NCBI GenBank assembly: GCA_004367505.1
Contig: SFCB01000260.1
Location: 1 to 64,000 of the forward strand
Direction of reading: 5' to 3'
DNA from: Chloroflexi bacterium OHK40
Lineage (GTDB): Bacteria > Chloroflexota > Chloroflexia > Chloroflexales > Chloroflexaceae
Length of the DNA stretch: 64,000 nucleotides
Under the pieces are notes generated by a model. It ran no database searches. It saw only the letters and a program-made list of their open reading frames with translations, and was not told the DNA's origin. The position numbers and the translations under genes are program-made. This document shows, piece after piece, positions 10,128-19,170 of the stretch (the stretch's first letter is position 1; each line of letters opens with the position of its first letter).

Positions 10128-11099
10128 GTGGGCAAGCTCCTGATCGACGAGGCGGAGTTGCGGGCGCTGCAGCGGCGGGCCGAGCAGATGGCGCGCGGCG
10201 AGCTGGGCACGATGGGCCAGCCGGTGAGCGCCATTCCGGCGATGGAGGATCTGCGCCGGGCGATCGATGTGCTCGGCGCCCACACCAGGCAGGGCCTCCA
10301 GCACCAGTACGCCTATATTGCGGCGCTGAGCACGGCCCAGGAAGCTGAGCGAGGCCGGCTGGCCCGCGAGCTGCATGATGAGGTGGTTCAGCAGTTGATC
10401 GCCCTCGGCCATGGTGTTGATCGGGTGCAGCGCTTGCTGGAGCGGGGCGCGCCGGAGCAGGCCGCCGAGCGGCTCCAGAGCATGCGGAGCAGTATTACGG
10501 CGTTGGTGAACGAGTTGCGCACGATGATCGGTGATCTGCGCCCGCCAGCGCTGGAGGAGCTCGGGCTCCTGCCGGCGGTGGAGCTCCTGCTCCGGCGCGG
10601 CGGAGAGGGGGCGCCAGAGGTGGCGTTGATGGTGCAGGGCGTGGAGCGGCGGTTGGCGCCCCAGAGCGAGCTCGCCCTCTTCCGGATCATCCAGGAGGCC
10701 TGGAGCAATATTCGCCGTCACGCCCACGCCTCCCAGGCAGAAGTGGTCTTTCGTTACGGCGACGACGGGGTGCTGGTGACCATCACCGACGACGGCGTCG
10801 GCTTCGCCCATCCCGACCTCGATGCACTCCCTGATGGCCACTGGGGCTTGCGTGGCATGCGCGAACGGGCCGAGCTCACCGGTGGGCAGTTCGTGGTTGC
10901 GAGCGCGCCCGGTCGGGGCACAACGCTGACGATCCGCATTCCCTACCCCGGAGTCGATGGCCGCGACCCGGTCTGCGGGATGGCCGTCGCCCCCGATGCC
11001 CCCGGTGTTGCGTACGGCGGCCAGCTCTACCGCTTTTGCTCACCCGCCTGCCGCGAGCTCTTTCTCGCCCAGCCCGAGCACTACATTGCCCCGACTTGA
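10128..11099 (+). CDS. NarX-type sensor kinase with C-terminal YHS domain
   Basis: This is a 323-aa soluble kinase of the HisKA_3/HATPase_c type that should phosphorylate the NarL-type regulator just upstream. The dimerisation helix carries the phospho-acceptor His in ARELHDEVVQQL. The ATPase has the N-box IIQEAWSNIRRHA, DDGVGF and a GLRGMRERAE lid. No transmembrane segment or PAS/GAF sensor is present. After the kinase core, residues 280-320 form a YHS domain (DPVCGM, then FCSPACRELF), a small Cys-containing module found in copper and heavy-metal proteins. The YHS module is the only evident sensory element, so metal or redox sensing is a reasonable inference. The start is GTG, 10 bases after the regulator stop, with GAGGGA as ribosome binding site. 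Confidence 0.88.
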   Translation: MGKLLIDEAELRALQRRAEQMARGELGTMGQPVSAIPAMEDLRRAIDVLGAHTRQGLQHQYAYIAALSTAQEAERGRLARELHDEVVQQLIALGHGVDRVQRLLERGAPEQAAERLQSMRSSITALVNELRTMIGDLRPPALEELGLLPAVELLLRRGGEGAPEVALMVQGVERRLAPQSELALFRIIQEAWSNIRRHAHASQAEVVFRYGDDGVLVTITDDGVGFAHPDLDALPDGHWGLRGMRERAELTGGQFVVASAPGRGTTLTIRIPYPGVDGRDPVCGMAVAPDAPGVAYGGQLYRFCSPACRELFLAQPEHYIAPT

Positions 11100-11303
11100 G
11101 CGGTGGAAGCCCTGTCGTTGCGCCCGGTCGCGCCACGCTTCGCACGAACGATGCGGGCAGGATATAGGCCAGATGGCCTGTGTCGTTCCGGGATAAACTC
11201 CTCAGGCGCCGGCAGGACCCGGGTGGTAGAACCAGAACACAGGGGTGGCGTCACAGGTGGCGCCACAGATCCCCACCCGTTACTTCACTCGCGAGGAGCA
11301 ACC

Positions 11304-11693
11304 GTGATCCCCGAGCAGTACCACGATCTTCTGGAGAGTACGGCGCTTGCCCATGTCGCTACGATCGGCCCGCACGGCGAACCGCAGGTGAACCCCGTCT
11401 GGTTCGGGTGGAACGGCCAGCACCTGCGCTTTAGCCAGACCACGACCCGCCAGAAGTTGCGCAACGTGCAGCGTGATCCACGCATCGCCCTGTCGATCGT
11501 GGACCCGGCCAATCCCCTGCGCTACCTTGAGGTCCGGGGGCGCGTCGTGGCCGTGGAGCCCGACCCGGAGCTGGCCTTCATCAACCAGATGGCCCGGAAG
11601 TACCTCGGGCTGGAGCGCTACCCCTGGCACCGGGCCGGCGATGAGCGTGTGGTGGTGGTGGTGGCGCCGGAGCATACCACCCACATGGGGTAG
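11304..11693 (+). CDS. PNPOx-like split-barrel flavin/F420 oxidoreductase
   Basis: This is a small 129-aa protein of the pyridoxamine-phosphate-oxidase-like split barrel fold, of the group often annotated as PPOX-class F420-dependent enzymes. Diagnostic stretches are ALAHVATIGPHGEPQVNPVWF at the N-terminus, KLRNVQRDPRIALSI in the middle and YLEVRGRV. The substrate and whether FMN or F420 is used cannot be told from sequence. I chose GTG 11304, which has GAGGAG nine bases upstream; the ORF-track start at 11103 runs through non-coding-looking sequence. No clear operon partner: 200 bases separate it from the kinase and 145 from the UvrA-like gene. Confidence 0.82.
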   Translation: MIPEQYHDLLESTALAHVATIGPHGEPQVNPVWFGWNGQHLRFSQTTTRQKLRNVQRDPRIALSIVDPANPLRYLEVRGRVVAVEPDPELAFINQMARKYLGLERYPWHRAGDERVVVVVAPEHTTHMG

Positions 11694-11788
11694 GGCTGGA
11701 TGGGATCTGTGAATCGGCCTCACGGCTGAGGCGAACGCTGCCTGCGCCGGCGTATAAACCGTTGTATTTCCCAGCGGTTTGAACGTAC

Positions 11789-11821
11789 ACCGATGGCCTC
11801 CCCTGACCGGAGGCCATCGGT
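11789..11821 (+). promoter_or_regulatory. Perfect 13-bp hairpin immediately before the uvrA-like ribosome binding site
   Basis: ACCGATGGCCTCC and GGAGGCCATCGGT pair perfectly around a 7-nt loop. The right arm ends two bases before the GAGGAG ribosome binding site of the next gene, and TATAAA (11753-11758) lies upstream. It could be a terminator of the preceding gene or a 5' leader structure that affects translation. No T-run follows, which favours the leader idea slightly. Confidence 0.5.
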
Positions 11822-11838
11822 GAGGAGCTGAGACGCAG

Positions 11839-14106
11839 ATGCGACAGGACCAGATCATCATCCGTGGCGCCCGCGAGCACAACCTCAAGAACGTCTCACT
11901 CGCCATTCCCAAGCGCCAGATCACGGTGTTCACCGGTGTGTCGGGCTCCGGCAAATCCTCGCTCGTCTTTGATACGATCGCCGCCGAGGCGCAGCGCCAG
12001 CTCAACGAGACCTTCACGACCTTTGTGCAGGGTTTCCTCCCCCACTACGGCCAGCCCGATGTCGACGAGATCGTCCACCTCAATGCCCCGATCATCATCG
12101 ACCAGAAGCGCGTCGGCGGCGGCGCACGCTCCACCGTCGGTACCTACACCGACATCGCCGCGTTGCTGCGCCTGCTCTTCTCGCGGGTAGGCCAGCCCGC
12201 CGCCGGGCCGGCGTTCGCCTTCTCCTTCAATACGCCCCAGGGGATGTGCCCCGAGTGTGAGGGCATCGGCAAGACGGTGCAACTCGACCTTGATCGTTTG
12301 CTCGACCGCTCGAAGTCGCTGAATGGCGGCGCTATTCTCCACCCCGACTTCAAGGTCGGCAAGTGGATGTGGAAGCTCTACGCTCTCTCGGGTCTCTTCG
12401 ATAACGACAAGCCCATCCGGGACTACAGCGACGACGAGCTCCAGGCTCTGCTCTACGGCGCCGACCTGAAGGTCTCCTTTGGCGAGTTCAGCGCCAGCTA
12501 CGAGGGCCTTGTCGAGCGCTTCACCCGGGTCTACCTGAAGAAGGACACGGCGGCGATGTCCGAGCGCAACCGTGCCGTCTTCGAGCAGTTTACCACCAGC
12601 CAGATCTGCCCGCGCTGCCAGGGCGCCCGGCTCAACGCGGCTGCACTCGCCTGTCGCATCAACGGACGCAACATTGCCGAACTCGCCGATCTGGAGGTGA
12701 CCGAGCTGATCACCTTCCTGGAAGGGTTGACTGACCCGCTCGCCGCGCGGCTGGCCGCCGCGCTCGTGGAGCGGCTGCGGCACCTGGTGGAGATCGGGCT
12801 CGGCTACCTGACCCTCAGCCGTGAGACTGCCACGCTCTCCGGGGGCGAGTCGCAGCGGGTGAAGATGGTTCGACACCTTGGCAACAGCCTGACCGAGATG
12901 CTCTACATCCTCGATGAACCAAGTGTGGGCCTCCACGCCCGGGATGTCGCCCGCCTCACCGGGCTGCTGCGCAAGCTGCGCGATAAGGGCAACACGGTAC
13001 TGGTAGTCGAGCACGATCCGGACGTGATCGCCATCGCCGACCACGTGGTTGACATAGGCCCACGGGCGGGCGTCCACGGCGGCGAGGTGGTGTTTGAGGG
13101 CAGCTACGCCGATTTGATACGGGCCGCAACACTCACCGGCCGGGCACTGGCCGGGCACCTGCCGCTTAAGGATCGTGTCCGGCAGCCCACCGGCTACCTG
13201 ACGATCCGCGACGCCACGCTCCATAATCTTCAGCACATCACCGTGGACATCCCCACTGGCGTGCTGACGGTGGTGACGGGCGTGGCCGGCTCGGGCAAGA
13301 GCACGCTGATCAACGAGGTGTTCCTGACTCAGCACCCGGAGGCGATCGCGATCGACCAGGCGCGGGTGGGGGCCAACAGCCGCTCCGCGCCAGCGACCTA
13401 CACCGGCATCATGGACGAGATCCGCCAGGCCTTCGCCCGGGCGAGCGGCGCTAATCCTTCGCTGTTCAGCTTCAACTCGGCGGGTAGTTGCCCCACCTGC
13501 AACGGCCTGGGCATCGTCTATATGGATCTGGCCTTCATGGAGGGGATCACGACGACCTGCGAGCACTGCGAGGGCAAGCGCTTCCGGGCCGAGGTGCTGG
13601 AGTACCGGCTTCGCGGCAAATCGATCAGCGATGTACTGGAGATGACGGTGGAGGAGGCGCTGGCCTTCTTCAGCGAGAAGCGGATCCGGCCGGTGCTCCA
13701 GGCCATGTACGACGTAGGGCTGAGCTACTTGCGGTTGGGCCAGCCACTGAGCACGCTCTCCGGCGGCGAGGGGCAGCGCCTGAAGCTGGCCACCGAGCTG
13801 CATAAGCGGGGCAGCATCTACGTGATGGACGAGCCGACCACCGGCATGCACCTCTCCGACATCGGCTTGCTGATGGCGATCGTCAACCGGCTGGTGGACG
13901 CCGGGAACACGGTGATCCTGATCGAGCACCACCTGGACGTGATCGGGCAGGCCGACTGGGTGATCGACATGGGGCCGGAGGGTGGCAGCAAGGGCGGGCG
14001 GGTGGTTTTCAGCGGTACGCCGGCGGCCCTCTGCCAGGCCGAGGGCTCGTACACCGGTGTTCACCTGGCGCGCGCCGTGGGCCAGCGCCCCACGCATCCC
14101 GCCTGA
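11839..14106 (+). CDS. UvrA-like ABC ATPase, short form
   Basis: This is a tandem ABC ATPase of the UvrA family, 755 aa, clearly shorter than the roughly 940 aa of housekeeping UvrA. The first nucleotide-binding domain has Walker [11 protein letters not shown] and signature [11 protein letters not shown]; the second has [10 protein letters not shown] and [11 protein letters not shown]. Zinc-binding Cys pairs are visible at CPECEG, CPRCQG and CPTCNG/CEHCEG. The shortening near the N-terminus suggests loss or reduction of the UvrB-binding and insertion regions. That is a feature of UvrA2 and DrrC-like proteins linked to resistance to DNA-binding drugs rather than core excision repair. ATG 11839 has GAGGAG upstream. 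It is monocistronic, with a converging gene beyond. Confidence 0.88.
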   Translation: MRQDQIIIRGAREHNLKNVSLAIPKRQITVFTGVSGSGKSSLVFDTIAAEAQRQLNETFTTFVQGFLPHYGQPDVDEIVHLNAPIIIDQKRVGGGARSTVGTYTDIAALLRLLFSRVGQPAAGPAFAFSFNTPQGMCPECEGIGKTVQLDLDRLLDRSKSLNGGAILHPDFKVGKWMWKLYALSGLFDNDKPIRDYSDDELQALLYGADLKVSFGEFSASYEGLVERFTRVYLKKDTAAMSERNRAVFEQFTTSQICPRCQGARLNAAALACRINGRNIAELADLEVTELITFLEGLTDPLAARLAAALVERLRHLVEIGLGYLTLSRETATLSGGESQRVKMVRHLGNSLTEMLYILDEPSVGLHARDVARLTGLLRKLRDKGNTVLVVEHDPDVIAIADHVVDIGPRAGVHGGEVVFEGSYADLIRAATLTGRALAGHLPLKDRVRQPTGYLTIRDATLHNLQHITVDIPTGVLTVVTGVAGSGKSTLINEVFLTQHPEAIAIDQARVGANSRSAPATYTGIMDEIRQAFARASGANPSLFSFNSAGSCPTCNGLGIVYMDLAFMEGITTTCEHCEGKRFRAEVLEYRLRGKSISDVLEMTVEEALAFFSEKRIRPVLQAMYDVGLSYLRLGQPLSTLSGGEGQRLKLATELHKRGSIYVMDEPTTGMHLSDIGLLMAIVNRLVDAGNTVILIEHHLDVIGQADWVIDMGPEGGSKGGRVVFSGTPAALCQAEGSYTGVHLARAVGQRPTHPA

Positions 14107-14150
14107 TATCCACGTCCACCTTGATCTCGTGCATCGGTGGGGAGGCACGG

Positions 14151-14167
14151 AGGGGCCGCAGGCCCCT
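14151..14167 (+). terminator. Short stem-loop after the uvrA-like gene
   Basis: AGGGGCC-GCA-GGCCCCT forms a 7-bp stem with a 3-nt loop 45 bases after the stop, between two converging genes. Modest strength and no T-run, so the call is tentative. Confidence 0.35.
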
Positions 14168-14302
14168 TCGCGGCCCAGTGTCGTGCATCCGAGTCAAACA
14201 GGGTTTGATATGAGGTTGCGCCGGAGGGCTTGCCCGTGTGTGCACTGCACCGGCCCCGGTGTGGGCTGACTGATAGCAGCCCGACCGCCCGGAACCCTCA
14301 CC

Positions 14303-15097
14303 TCACCCGGGGAGCAGAGCCAGGCAGATCCCCACCGGGTCCTGAATGGCCGCGAAGCGGTAGGCGCCATCGTCACCCCGCACGACCTTGACGACCTTGC
14401 CGCCCTCCGCCTCAACGCGGCGCAGACTCTCGGCGAGATCGCCCACGGGCAGATAGATCAGCCACACAGGCGGTAGACCAGCGTTCGCGCCACGGGCGTG
14501 GCATACGCCGGCCGCCGGGCTTCCATCGCCGCCGAGCATGGCGTAGTCGGCGTAGGGCGTGCCGCCGTCCTCCATCGGGACCTCCTGCGCCCTCCAGCCG
14601 ACGACCTGCTGGTAGAAGTCACGGGCTGCGGCAGCATTGGGGACCGTCAGATCGAGCCAGGCGATGTGGCCCACCGTCGCGGCCCCGTCGGACGCCACGG
14701 CGTCCGTGGGTATACTCTTCGCAGCAACCACCGGCACGATCCCGAAGGCGGCGCCGTGGGGATCACGCAGCACGGCCCACTGGCTCCGCCCATCGGCGTC
14801 CGTCGCATGCATCAGCACGCTCCCGCCCAGCGCCTGCGCCCGCTCGACGCTCGCCGCCACATCGGCGACCTGGATGTGCGGCATCCACTGGAGCGGAAGG
14901 TGCGCAACGTCGGCGCTGCGGGGGCCCAGGCCGATGATCGGGATGCCGAGGTTGTTCATGAGATCGGCCTCGCGCCAGAGCGGGTTCGCGCCGGTGCTGA
15001 GCACCCGCGCGTAGAAGCGCGCCTCGCGCTCGTGCTCGGGAACGGCGACATCGGCGCTGAGCACGCCGCCAACGCGGGCGGCAAACAGGCTGTTCAT
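14303..15097 (-). CDS. VOC-family (glyoxalase/dioxygenase fold) protein, two tandem domains
   Basis: This 264-aa protein is made of two vicinal-oxygen-chelate repeats. The first runs from about residue 10 (SADVAVPEHEREARFYARVL) to about 130 and ends in DPHGAAFGIV. The second starts near 140 (HIAWLDLTVPNAAAARDFYQQVVGW) and ends in DPVGICLALL. Such two-domain proteins are often annotated as glyoxalase-like or CFP-30-type hydroxylase/antibiotic-resistance relatives; substrate unknown. I chose ATG 15097, preceded by CAGGAG on the minus strand. The ORF-track start at 15397 adds 100 residues without domain character. It lies alone, 330 bases from the next minus-strand gene. Confidence 0.8.
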   Translation of the reverse strand: MNSLFAARVGGVLSADVAVPEHEREARFYARVLSTGANPLWREADLMNNLGIPIIGLGPRSADVAHLPLQWMPHIQVADVAASVERAQALGGSVLMHATDADGRSQWAVLRDPHGAAFGIVPVVAAKSIPTDAVASDGAATVGHIAWLDLTVPNAAAARDFYQQVVGWRAQEVPMEDGGTPYADYAMLGGDGSPAAGVCHARGANAGLPPVWLIYLPVGDLAESLRRVEAEGGKVVKVVRGDDGAYRFAAIQDPVGICLALLPG

Positions 15098-15427
15098 CAG
15101 TGGGCTCCTGCTGGCAAAACGCCCATCGCGCAGTGCGCACGAACGTGGTCGGAAGGAGGCATCGAGCACGGTGCCACGCGGCGGCCCGTATGCGCATACC
15201 GTCGGCGCGAACGCCTCGGTTCGGTTCGCGCCGGCCACCGCCTCACCGCGTTCCAGGGCCCGGTGTAGGGCTCTGGCATCAACCCTTGCAACGGCGACGC
15301 GACGGCGCACCGCGCCAGATGGCGAGAAGGCGTGGCATTGTGGCCAGCGTACGCTTGCGAAGTAGCACAAGTGTACCACGGGCCGGGAGCATGTCAAGGA
15401 TGTTAGGTGATGGGGCAGGCCCCCAGC
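15098..15427. other. Intergenic stretch upstream of the VOC gene
   Basis: No gene is supported. On the minus strand an extended -10-like TGGTACACT sits at 15370-15378, about 270 bases before the VOC start, which would imply a long leader. No stable terminator for the upstream DUF2071 gene is evident. Confidence 0.35.
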
Positions 15428-16153
15428 TTACGGCACGCGGTCCAGCCCCCAGGCGACCACATCGAGCCGGCGGGCAAAATGCAGCAGCGGGGCGCCCTCC
15501 AGGCGCAGGCCCAGTGGTGCGGCCATGCTATTGTGGGCGATCTCGGCCGTGGCAGGCTGGAGCGGCCAGGGTGGGTGATCGATCTCGGCGCGCCAGACCC
15601 GGCCATGCCGGTTGGCGGCGTAGAGGCAGTAACGCTCGGTAAGCCAACGCTCCAGGCTACCCGGTGTAGCGTGGTAGAGCTCCCCCGTGGGCCTGTAGCG
15701 GGCGGCAAAGGCTGCGGGCCGGGGGGTGCCAGGATGGCGCCGGCTCACGTAGTCGATGCCGTGGGCCGTCGTGGTGCAGCGCATGGCGGCGTGAACGTAA
15801 GGCAGGTGGTAGAGCAGACGCGCCGCCTCCACCGCAGGCGGGCTGGCCGCGTCCAGGCTGAAGAACCAGACCCCGGGCTTGCCACCGGCCGTCACATAGG
15901 TGCGCACGTTCAGCTCGGGGAAGGCGCTGAGGATCGGGAGGGATGGCGTGCCCCGCAGGCGCGTACCGGCCATACGGAAGGGCACCACCCCGAGCCATGC
16001 CCACCCCTCGAAGGTCTGGAGCTCCAGAGGTGCCGGGATGAGCGGGCGGAGCGTTGCGGCGGGCACGGGCCAGTGGGCAAAGAGCAGGTCGTGCCACTGC
16101 ATGGCGAGCAGCCACGGGCGGCGCGGGCGGGGCCAGGGACGGTGGGTGGACAT
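15428..16153 (-). CDS. DUF2071 (YqjF-like) family protein
   Basis: This 241-aa protein matches the DUF2071/YqjF pattern: an N-terminal WHDLLFAHWPVP stretch, then LRPLIPAPLELQTFEGWAWLG, then the ELNVRTYV block, and a C-terminal segment with HFARRLDVVAWGL. Function is unknown in the family. It starts 7 bases after the stop of the PEP carboxylase gene in the direction of transcription, so the two are likely co-transcribed; the functional meaning of that is unclear. Confidence 0.8.
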   Translation of the reverse strand: MSTHRPWPRPRRPWLLAMQWHDLLFAHWPVPAATLRPLIPAPLELQTFEGWAWLGVVPFRMAGTRLRGTPSLPILSAFPELNVRTYVTAGGKPGVWFFSLDAASPPAVEAARLLYHLPYVHAAMRCTTTAHGIDYVSRRHPGTPRPAAFAARYRPTGELYHATPGSLERWLTERYCLYAANRHGRVWRAEIDHPPWPLQPATAEIAHNSMAAPLGLRLEGAPLLHFARRLDVVAWGLDRVP

Positions 16154-16160
16154 AGACGGC

Positions 16161-18974
16161 CTACCCGGTGTTCTTCAGCCCAGCGGCAATACCATTAATC
16201 GACATAAGAACAGCGGTCTCAAGCGCCTCCTGTGCTTCCGGGTCGGGGTTCGCGCGCAGGCGCCGGAGCAGTTCGATCTGCACGTAGCTGAGCGGGTCCA
16301 CATAGGGGTTCCGCTGGCGGATCGCGCGCTGGAGCACCGGCTGAGCGTCGAGGATCTCAGCGATCTCGGCCACCCGGCAGATCATCGTGCGGGTACGCTC
16401 GTACTCGGCGCTGATCGCCCCATAGATCGCGGCGGCGAGCGCCTGGTCGGAGACGAGCTCAGCATAGCGCCGGGCGATCGCCATGTCGGCCTTGGCGATA
16501 ATCAGCTGGGCGTTATCGAGCAAGGTCTTGAAGAAGGGCCAGCCGCGGTACATCTGGCGCAGCAGGGTGAGCCGCCCGGGCGCATCTGCCATCCCGGCGC
16601 CATCCATACCCTCCACAAAGGCGGCGAGGCCGCTGCCGAGCCCGAACCAGCCGGGGAGAGTGTGGCGGCTCTGCATCCAACTGAAGACCCAGGGGATCGC
16701 CCGCAGGTCTTCGATCCGGTCGCTCTTGCGGCGGGAGGCGGGGCGGGAGCCGATGCGCAGGCGACTGATCTCGTTGATGGGGGTGGCCTCGCGGAAATAG
16801 ACGAGGAAGTCGGGGTTCTCGTAGATCAGCGCGCGGTAGGCGGCCCGGGCGGCTGTCGCGATCTGCTCCATGGCGGTGAGCCACTCGGGGCGCGGGGGCC
16901 GGCTCATCTCCGGGAAGCCCGCGCGCAGCACCGCGTTGATCACCTGCTCCAGGTGACGCGAGGCGGTGAGCGGGTCCAGGTAGCGGTCGGAGATCATCTC
17001 GCCCTGGTCGGTCATCTTGATCTGGCCGCGCAGGGTGCCGGGGGGCTGGGAGAGGATGGCCTGGCCTGCCGGGCCGCCACCGCGCCCGACGGCGCCGCCG
17101 CGCCCGTGGAAGAGCCGCAGGCGCACTCCGTGGTGGTCGGCCACCGCGCTCAGTTCCACCTGGGCGCGGTAGAGGGCCCAGTTGGCGGCCACAAACCCGC
17201 CCTCTTTGTTGCTGTCAGAGTAGCCGAGCATGATCTCCTGGAGGTTACCACGCAGGGCCAGGTGGTCGCGGTAGATCGGCAAGGCGAGCAGTTCGTCCAT
17301 GAGCCCGGGGGCATTGGTCAGGTCATCGCCCGTCTCGAAGAGTGGCACGACGTTCAGGCGGCTATGCTCGCCCGGCCGGTAGAGGCCGACCTCGCGGCAG
17401 AGCAGGAGCACCGCAAGGATGTCGCTGACACTGGTGGTGGTGGAGATGATGTAGGTCTCGATCACCTCGGGGTCCACCTGTTCGATCAGCGCAGCGACGG
17501 TGCGGAAGGTCTGAATCGTCTCGGCGGTCTCCGGGGTATACCCGGTGAGGCGGGCCGGGGTGAGCGGGCGGGAGCCAGCGATCTCGGCGGCGAGGAGCGC
17601 GATGCGGGCGGGCTCGTCGAGCGCGGTATAGTCGGGGCAGAGGCCGGCGATGCGGAAGATCTCATCGAGGGCGCTGAGGTGGCGTCCGCTATGCTGGCGG
17701 ATGTCGAGGGTGGCCGTATGAAGGCGAAAGATCGCCACTTTAGCGATCACATCGCGCAGCAGGCCGCCGGCCACCAGGTTGCCGCCATTGGCGCAGAGGC
17801 TAGCGTTGATCAGGCGCAGGTCGTCGAGCAGTTCGCTGCTCTGCCGGTAGGCGGCGGGGGGTGGCCCGGGCACCGGTTCGGCGCCCCAGCGCGGCTCGTG
17901 GGAGAGGGTATGGGCGAGGGTCTGCTCCAGACGCGCGCGGATAAAGGCGAGTAGCTGGCGGTAGGGCTCACGGGCGTGGTGCGGGCTGATCCGCGCGGCG
18001 GTTTCGGGGAGCAGCGCGGCATAGGCCGCGATGCGGTCGAGCACGGGCTGGCCGACAGCCACCTGCGCGTGCGACTGGCTGAGATCGGTGAAGAGCCCGT
18101 CGACGCAGGCGAGCAGATGGCGGATCATCGAGGCGCGCATCAGCCGCACGGTTTCCACCGTCACCTCCGGGGTCACGAAGGGGTTCCCGTCGCGGTCGCC
18201 GCCCATCCAACTGCCGAAGCGCAGCAGGGGGGGCAATTCCCATGCCTGCTCGGGGTAATGCTCGGCGAGCGCCTGGGCGAAGACGCGGTCGATCTGGGGG
18301 AGCAGGTCGTAGAGCACCGTCTGGAAGTAGAAGAGGCCGTTCTCCACCTCGTCGAGGACCGAGGGCTTCTGGATGCGTACATCATCGCTCTGCCAGAGGC
18401 CGACGATCTCGCGCTCGATACGGGCGAGGGTTGCGGCGCGCTCGTGGGGGAGGAGCATGCGCTCGCCGAGGCTCAGGTCGAGCAACGCATCGAAGATCCG
18501 GCGCTGCTTGATCAGGGTCGTACGGCGGCGGGACTCGGTAGGGTGAGCGGTGAGCACGGGCATCATCAGCGCGCCGTCGAGCCAGGCGCGGATGGCCTCG
18601 GCGGGCACCCCGTGGGCGCGGAGCATGGCCACGGCGGCGCCGATACTCTCGGCGCGGGGGGCGGGGGCGCTGCGCATGTCGCGCTCGCGGAGCACCCGCA
18701 GGCGCTCGACGGCCTCGGCGAGGTTGACGAGCCCGAAGTAGAGGGTGAAGGCCTTGGTGAGGCCGTGGAGCTCGGCTACGGAGAGGGCGGCGATCAATTC
18801 CTGGAGTCGGCGGGTGAGCTCAGGCCCGCCGCCGGCGCGGAGCTCCTTGGCCATCAGGCGCACCCGCTCCTCCAGGGCGAAGGCCGCAGCGCCGCTCTGG
18901 TCGGTGAGCACGCGGCCGAGGGCGTTGCCAAGCGCGCGGATGTTGGCTGAGAGGGGGTCTCGTTCGCTGATCAT
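16161..18974 (-). CDS. ppc: Phosphoenolpyruvate carboxylase
   Basis: This enzyme carboxylates PEP to oxaloacetate with bicarbonate, an anaplerotic entry to the TCA cycle. The 937-aa product has the catalytic His motif LTAHPTESRRRT, the second His region GYSDSNKEGGF, the mobile glycine loop FHGRGGAVGRGGG, and RNPYVDPLSYVQIELL. It ends in the family's characteristic KNTG. I chose ATG 18974 (MISERDPL), preceded by GAAGGA. The track start at 19274 adds about 100 low-complexity residues that overlap the upstream phosphatase gene in another frame. No allosteric insertion is obvious. The DUF2071 gene follows within 7 bases. Confidence 0.95.
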   Translation of the reverse strand: MISERDPLSANIRALGNALGRVLTDQSGAAAFALEERVRLMAKELRAGGGPELTRRLQELIAALSVAELHGLTKAFTLYFGLVNLAEAVERLRVLRERDMRSAPAPRAESIGAAVAMLRAHGVPAEAIRAWLDGALMMPVLTAHPTESRRRTTLIKQRRIFDALLDLSLGERMLLPHERAATLARIEREIVGLWQSDDVRIQKPSVLDEVENGLFYFQTVLYDLLPQIDRVFAQALAEHYPEQAWELPPLLRFGSWMGGDRDGNPFVTPEVTVETVRLMRASMIRHLLACVDGLFTDLSQSHAQVAVGQPVLDRIAAYAALLPETAARISPHHAREPYRQLLAFIRARLEQTLAHTLSHEPRWGAEPVPGPPPAAYRQSSELLDDLRLINASLCANGGNLVAGGLLRDVIAKVAIFRLHTATLDIRQHSGRHLSALDEIFRIAGLCPDYTALDEPARIALLAAEIAGSRPLTPARLTGYTPETAETIQTFRTVAALIEQVDPEVIETYIISTTTSVSDILAVLLLCREVGLYRPGEHSRLNVVPLFETGDDLTNAPGLMDELLALPIYRDHLALRGNLQEIMLGYSDSNKEGGFVAANWALYRAQVELSAVADHHGVRLRLFHGRGGAVGRGGGPAGQAILSQPPGTLRGQIKMTDQGEMISDRYLDPLTASRHLEQVINAVLRAGFPEMSRPPRPEWLTAMEQIATAARAAYRALIYENPDFLVYFREATPINEISRLRIGSRPASRRKSDRIEDLRAIPWVFSWMQSRHTLPGWFGLGSGLAAFVEGMDGAGMADAPGRLTLLRQMYRGWPFFKTLLDNAQLIIAKADMAIARRYAELVSDQALAAAIYGAISAEYERTRTMICRVAEIAEILDAQPVLQRAIRQRNPYVDPLSYVQIELLRRLRANPDPEAQEALETAVLMSINGIAAGLKNTG

Positions 18975-19170
18975 GGCCTTCCTTCGCCCCGCCGGGGCGC
19001 TGCTCCTGCATGATGAGAGGTACGCTGCCGCTCCGCGCTCCCGGCGTCGGGGGGCGGGCGAACCTGGCCGCAGAGGGTTGAGCCGGCGCTGGCAGGAGGT
19101 GGGGGGCAGCGGCGCCCACGCGAGCGTGGCGAGGCAGCGTCGCCTGCGCGAGGGGGAAGGGTGGGGGCGT

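Noticed and set aside
11896-14148. 750-aa minus-strand ORF
   Set aside because: Mirrors the uvrA-like gene almost exactly, which has all UvrA motifs; shadow frame.
14194-14208. TCAAAC-AGG-GTTTGA inverted repeat as an operator
   Set aside because: It lies between two converging gene ends, where no promoter is expected, and six-base arms are likely by chance.
15900-17954. 684-aa plus-strand ORF
   Set aside because: Antisense to PEP carboxylase and DUF2071 genes; repetitive acidic/His-rich composition.
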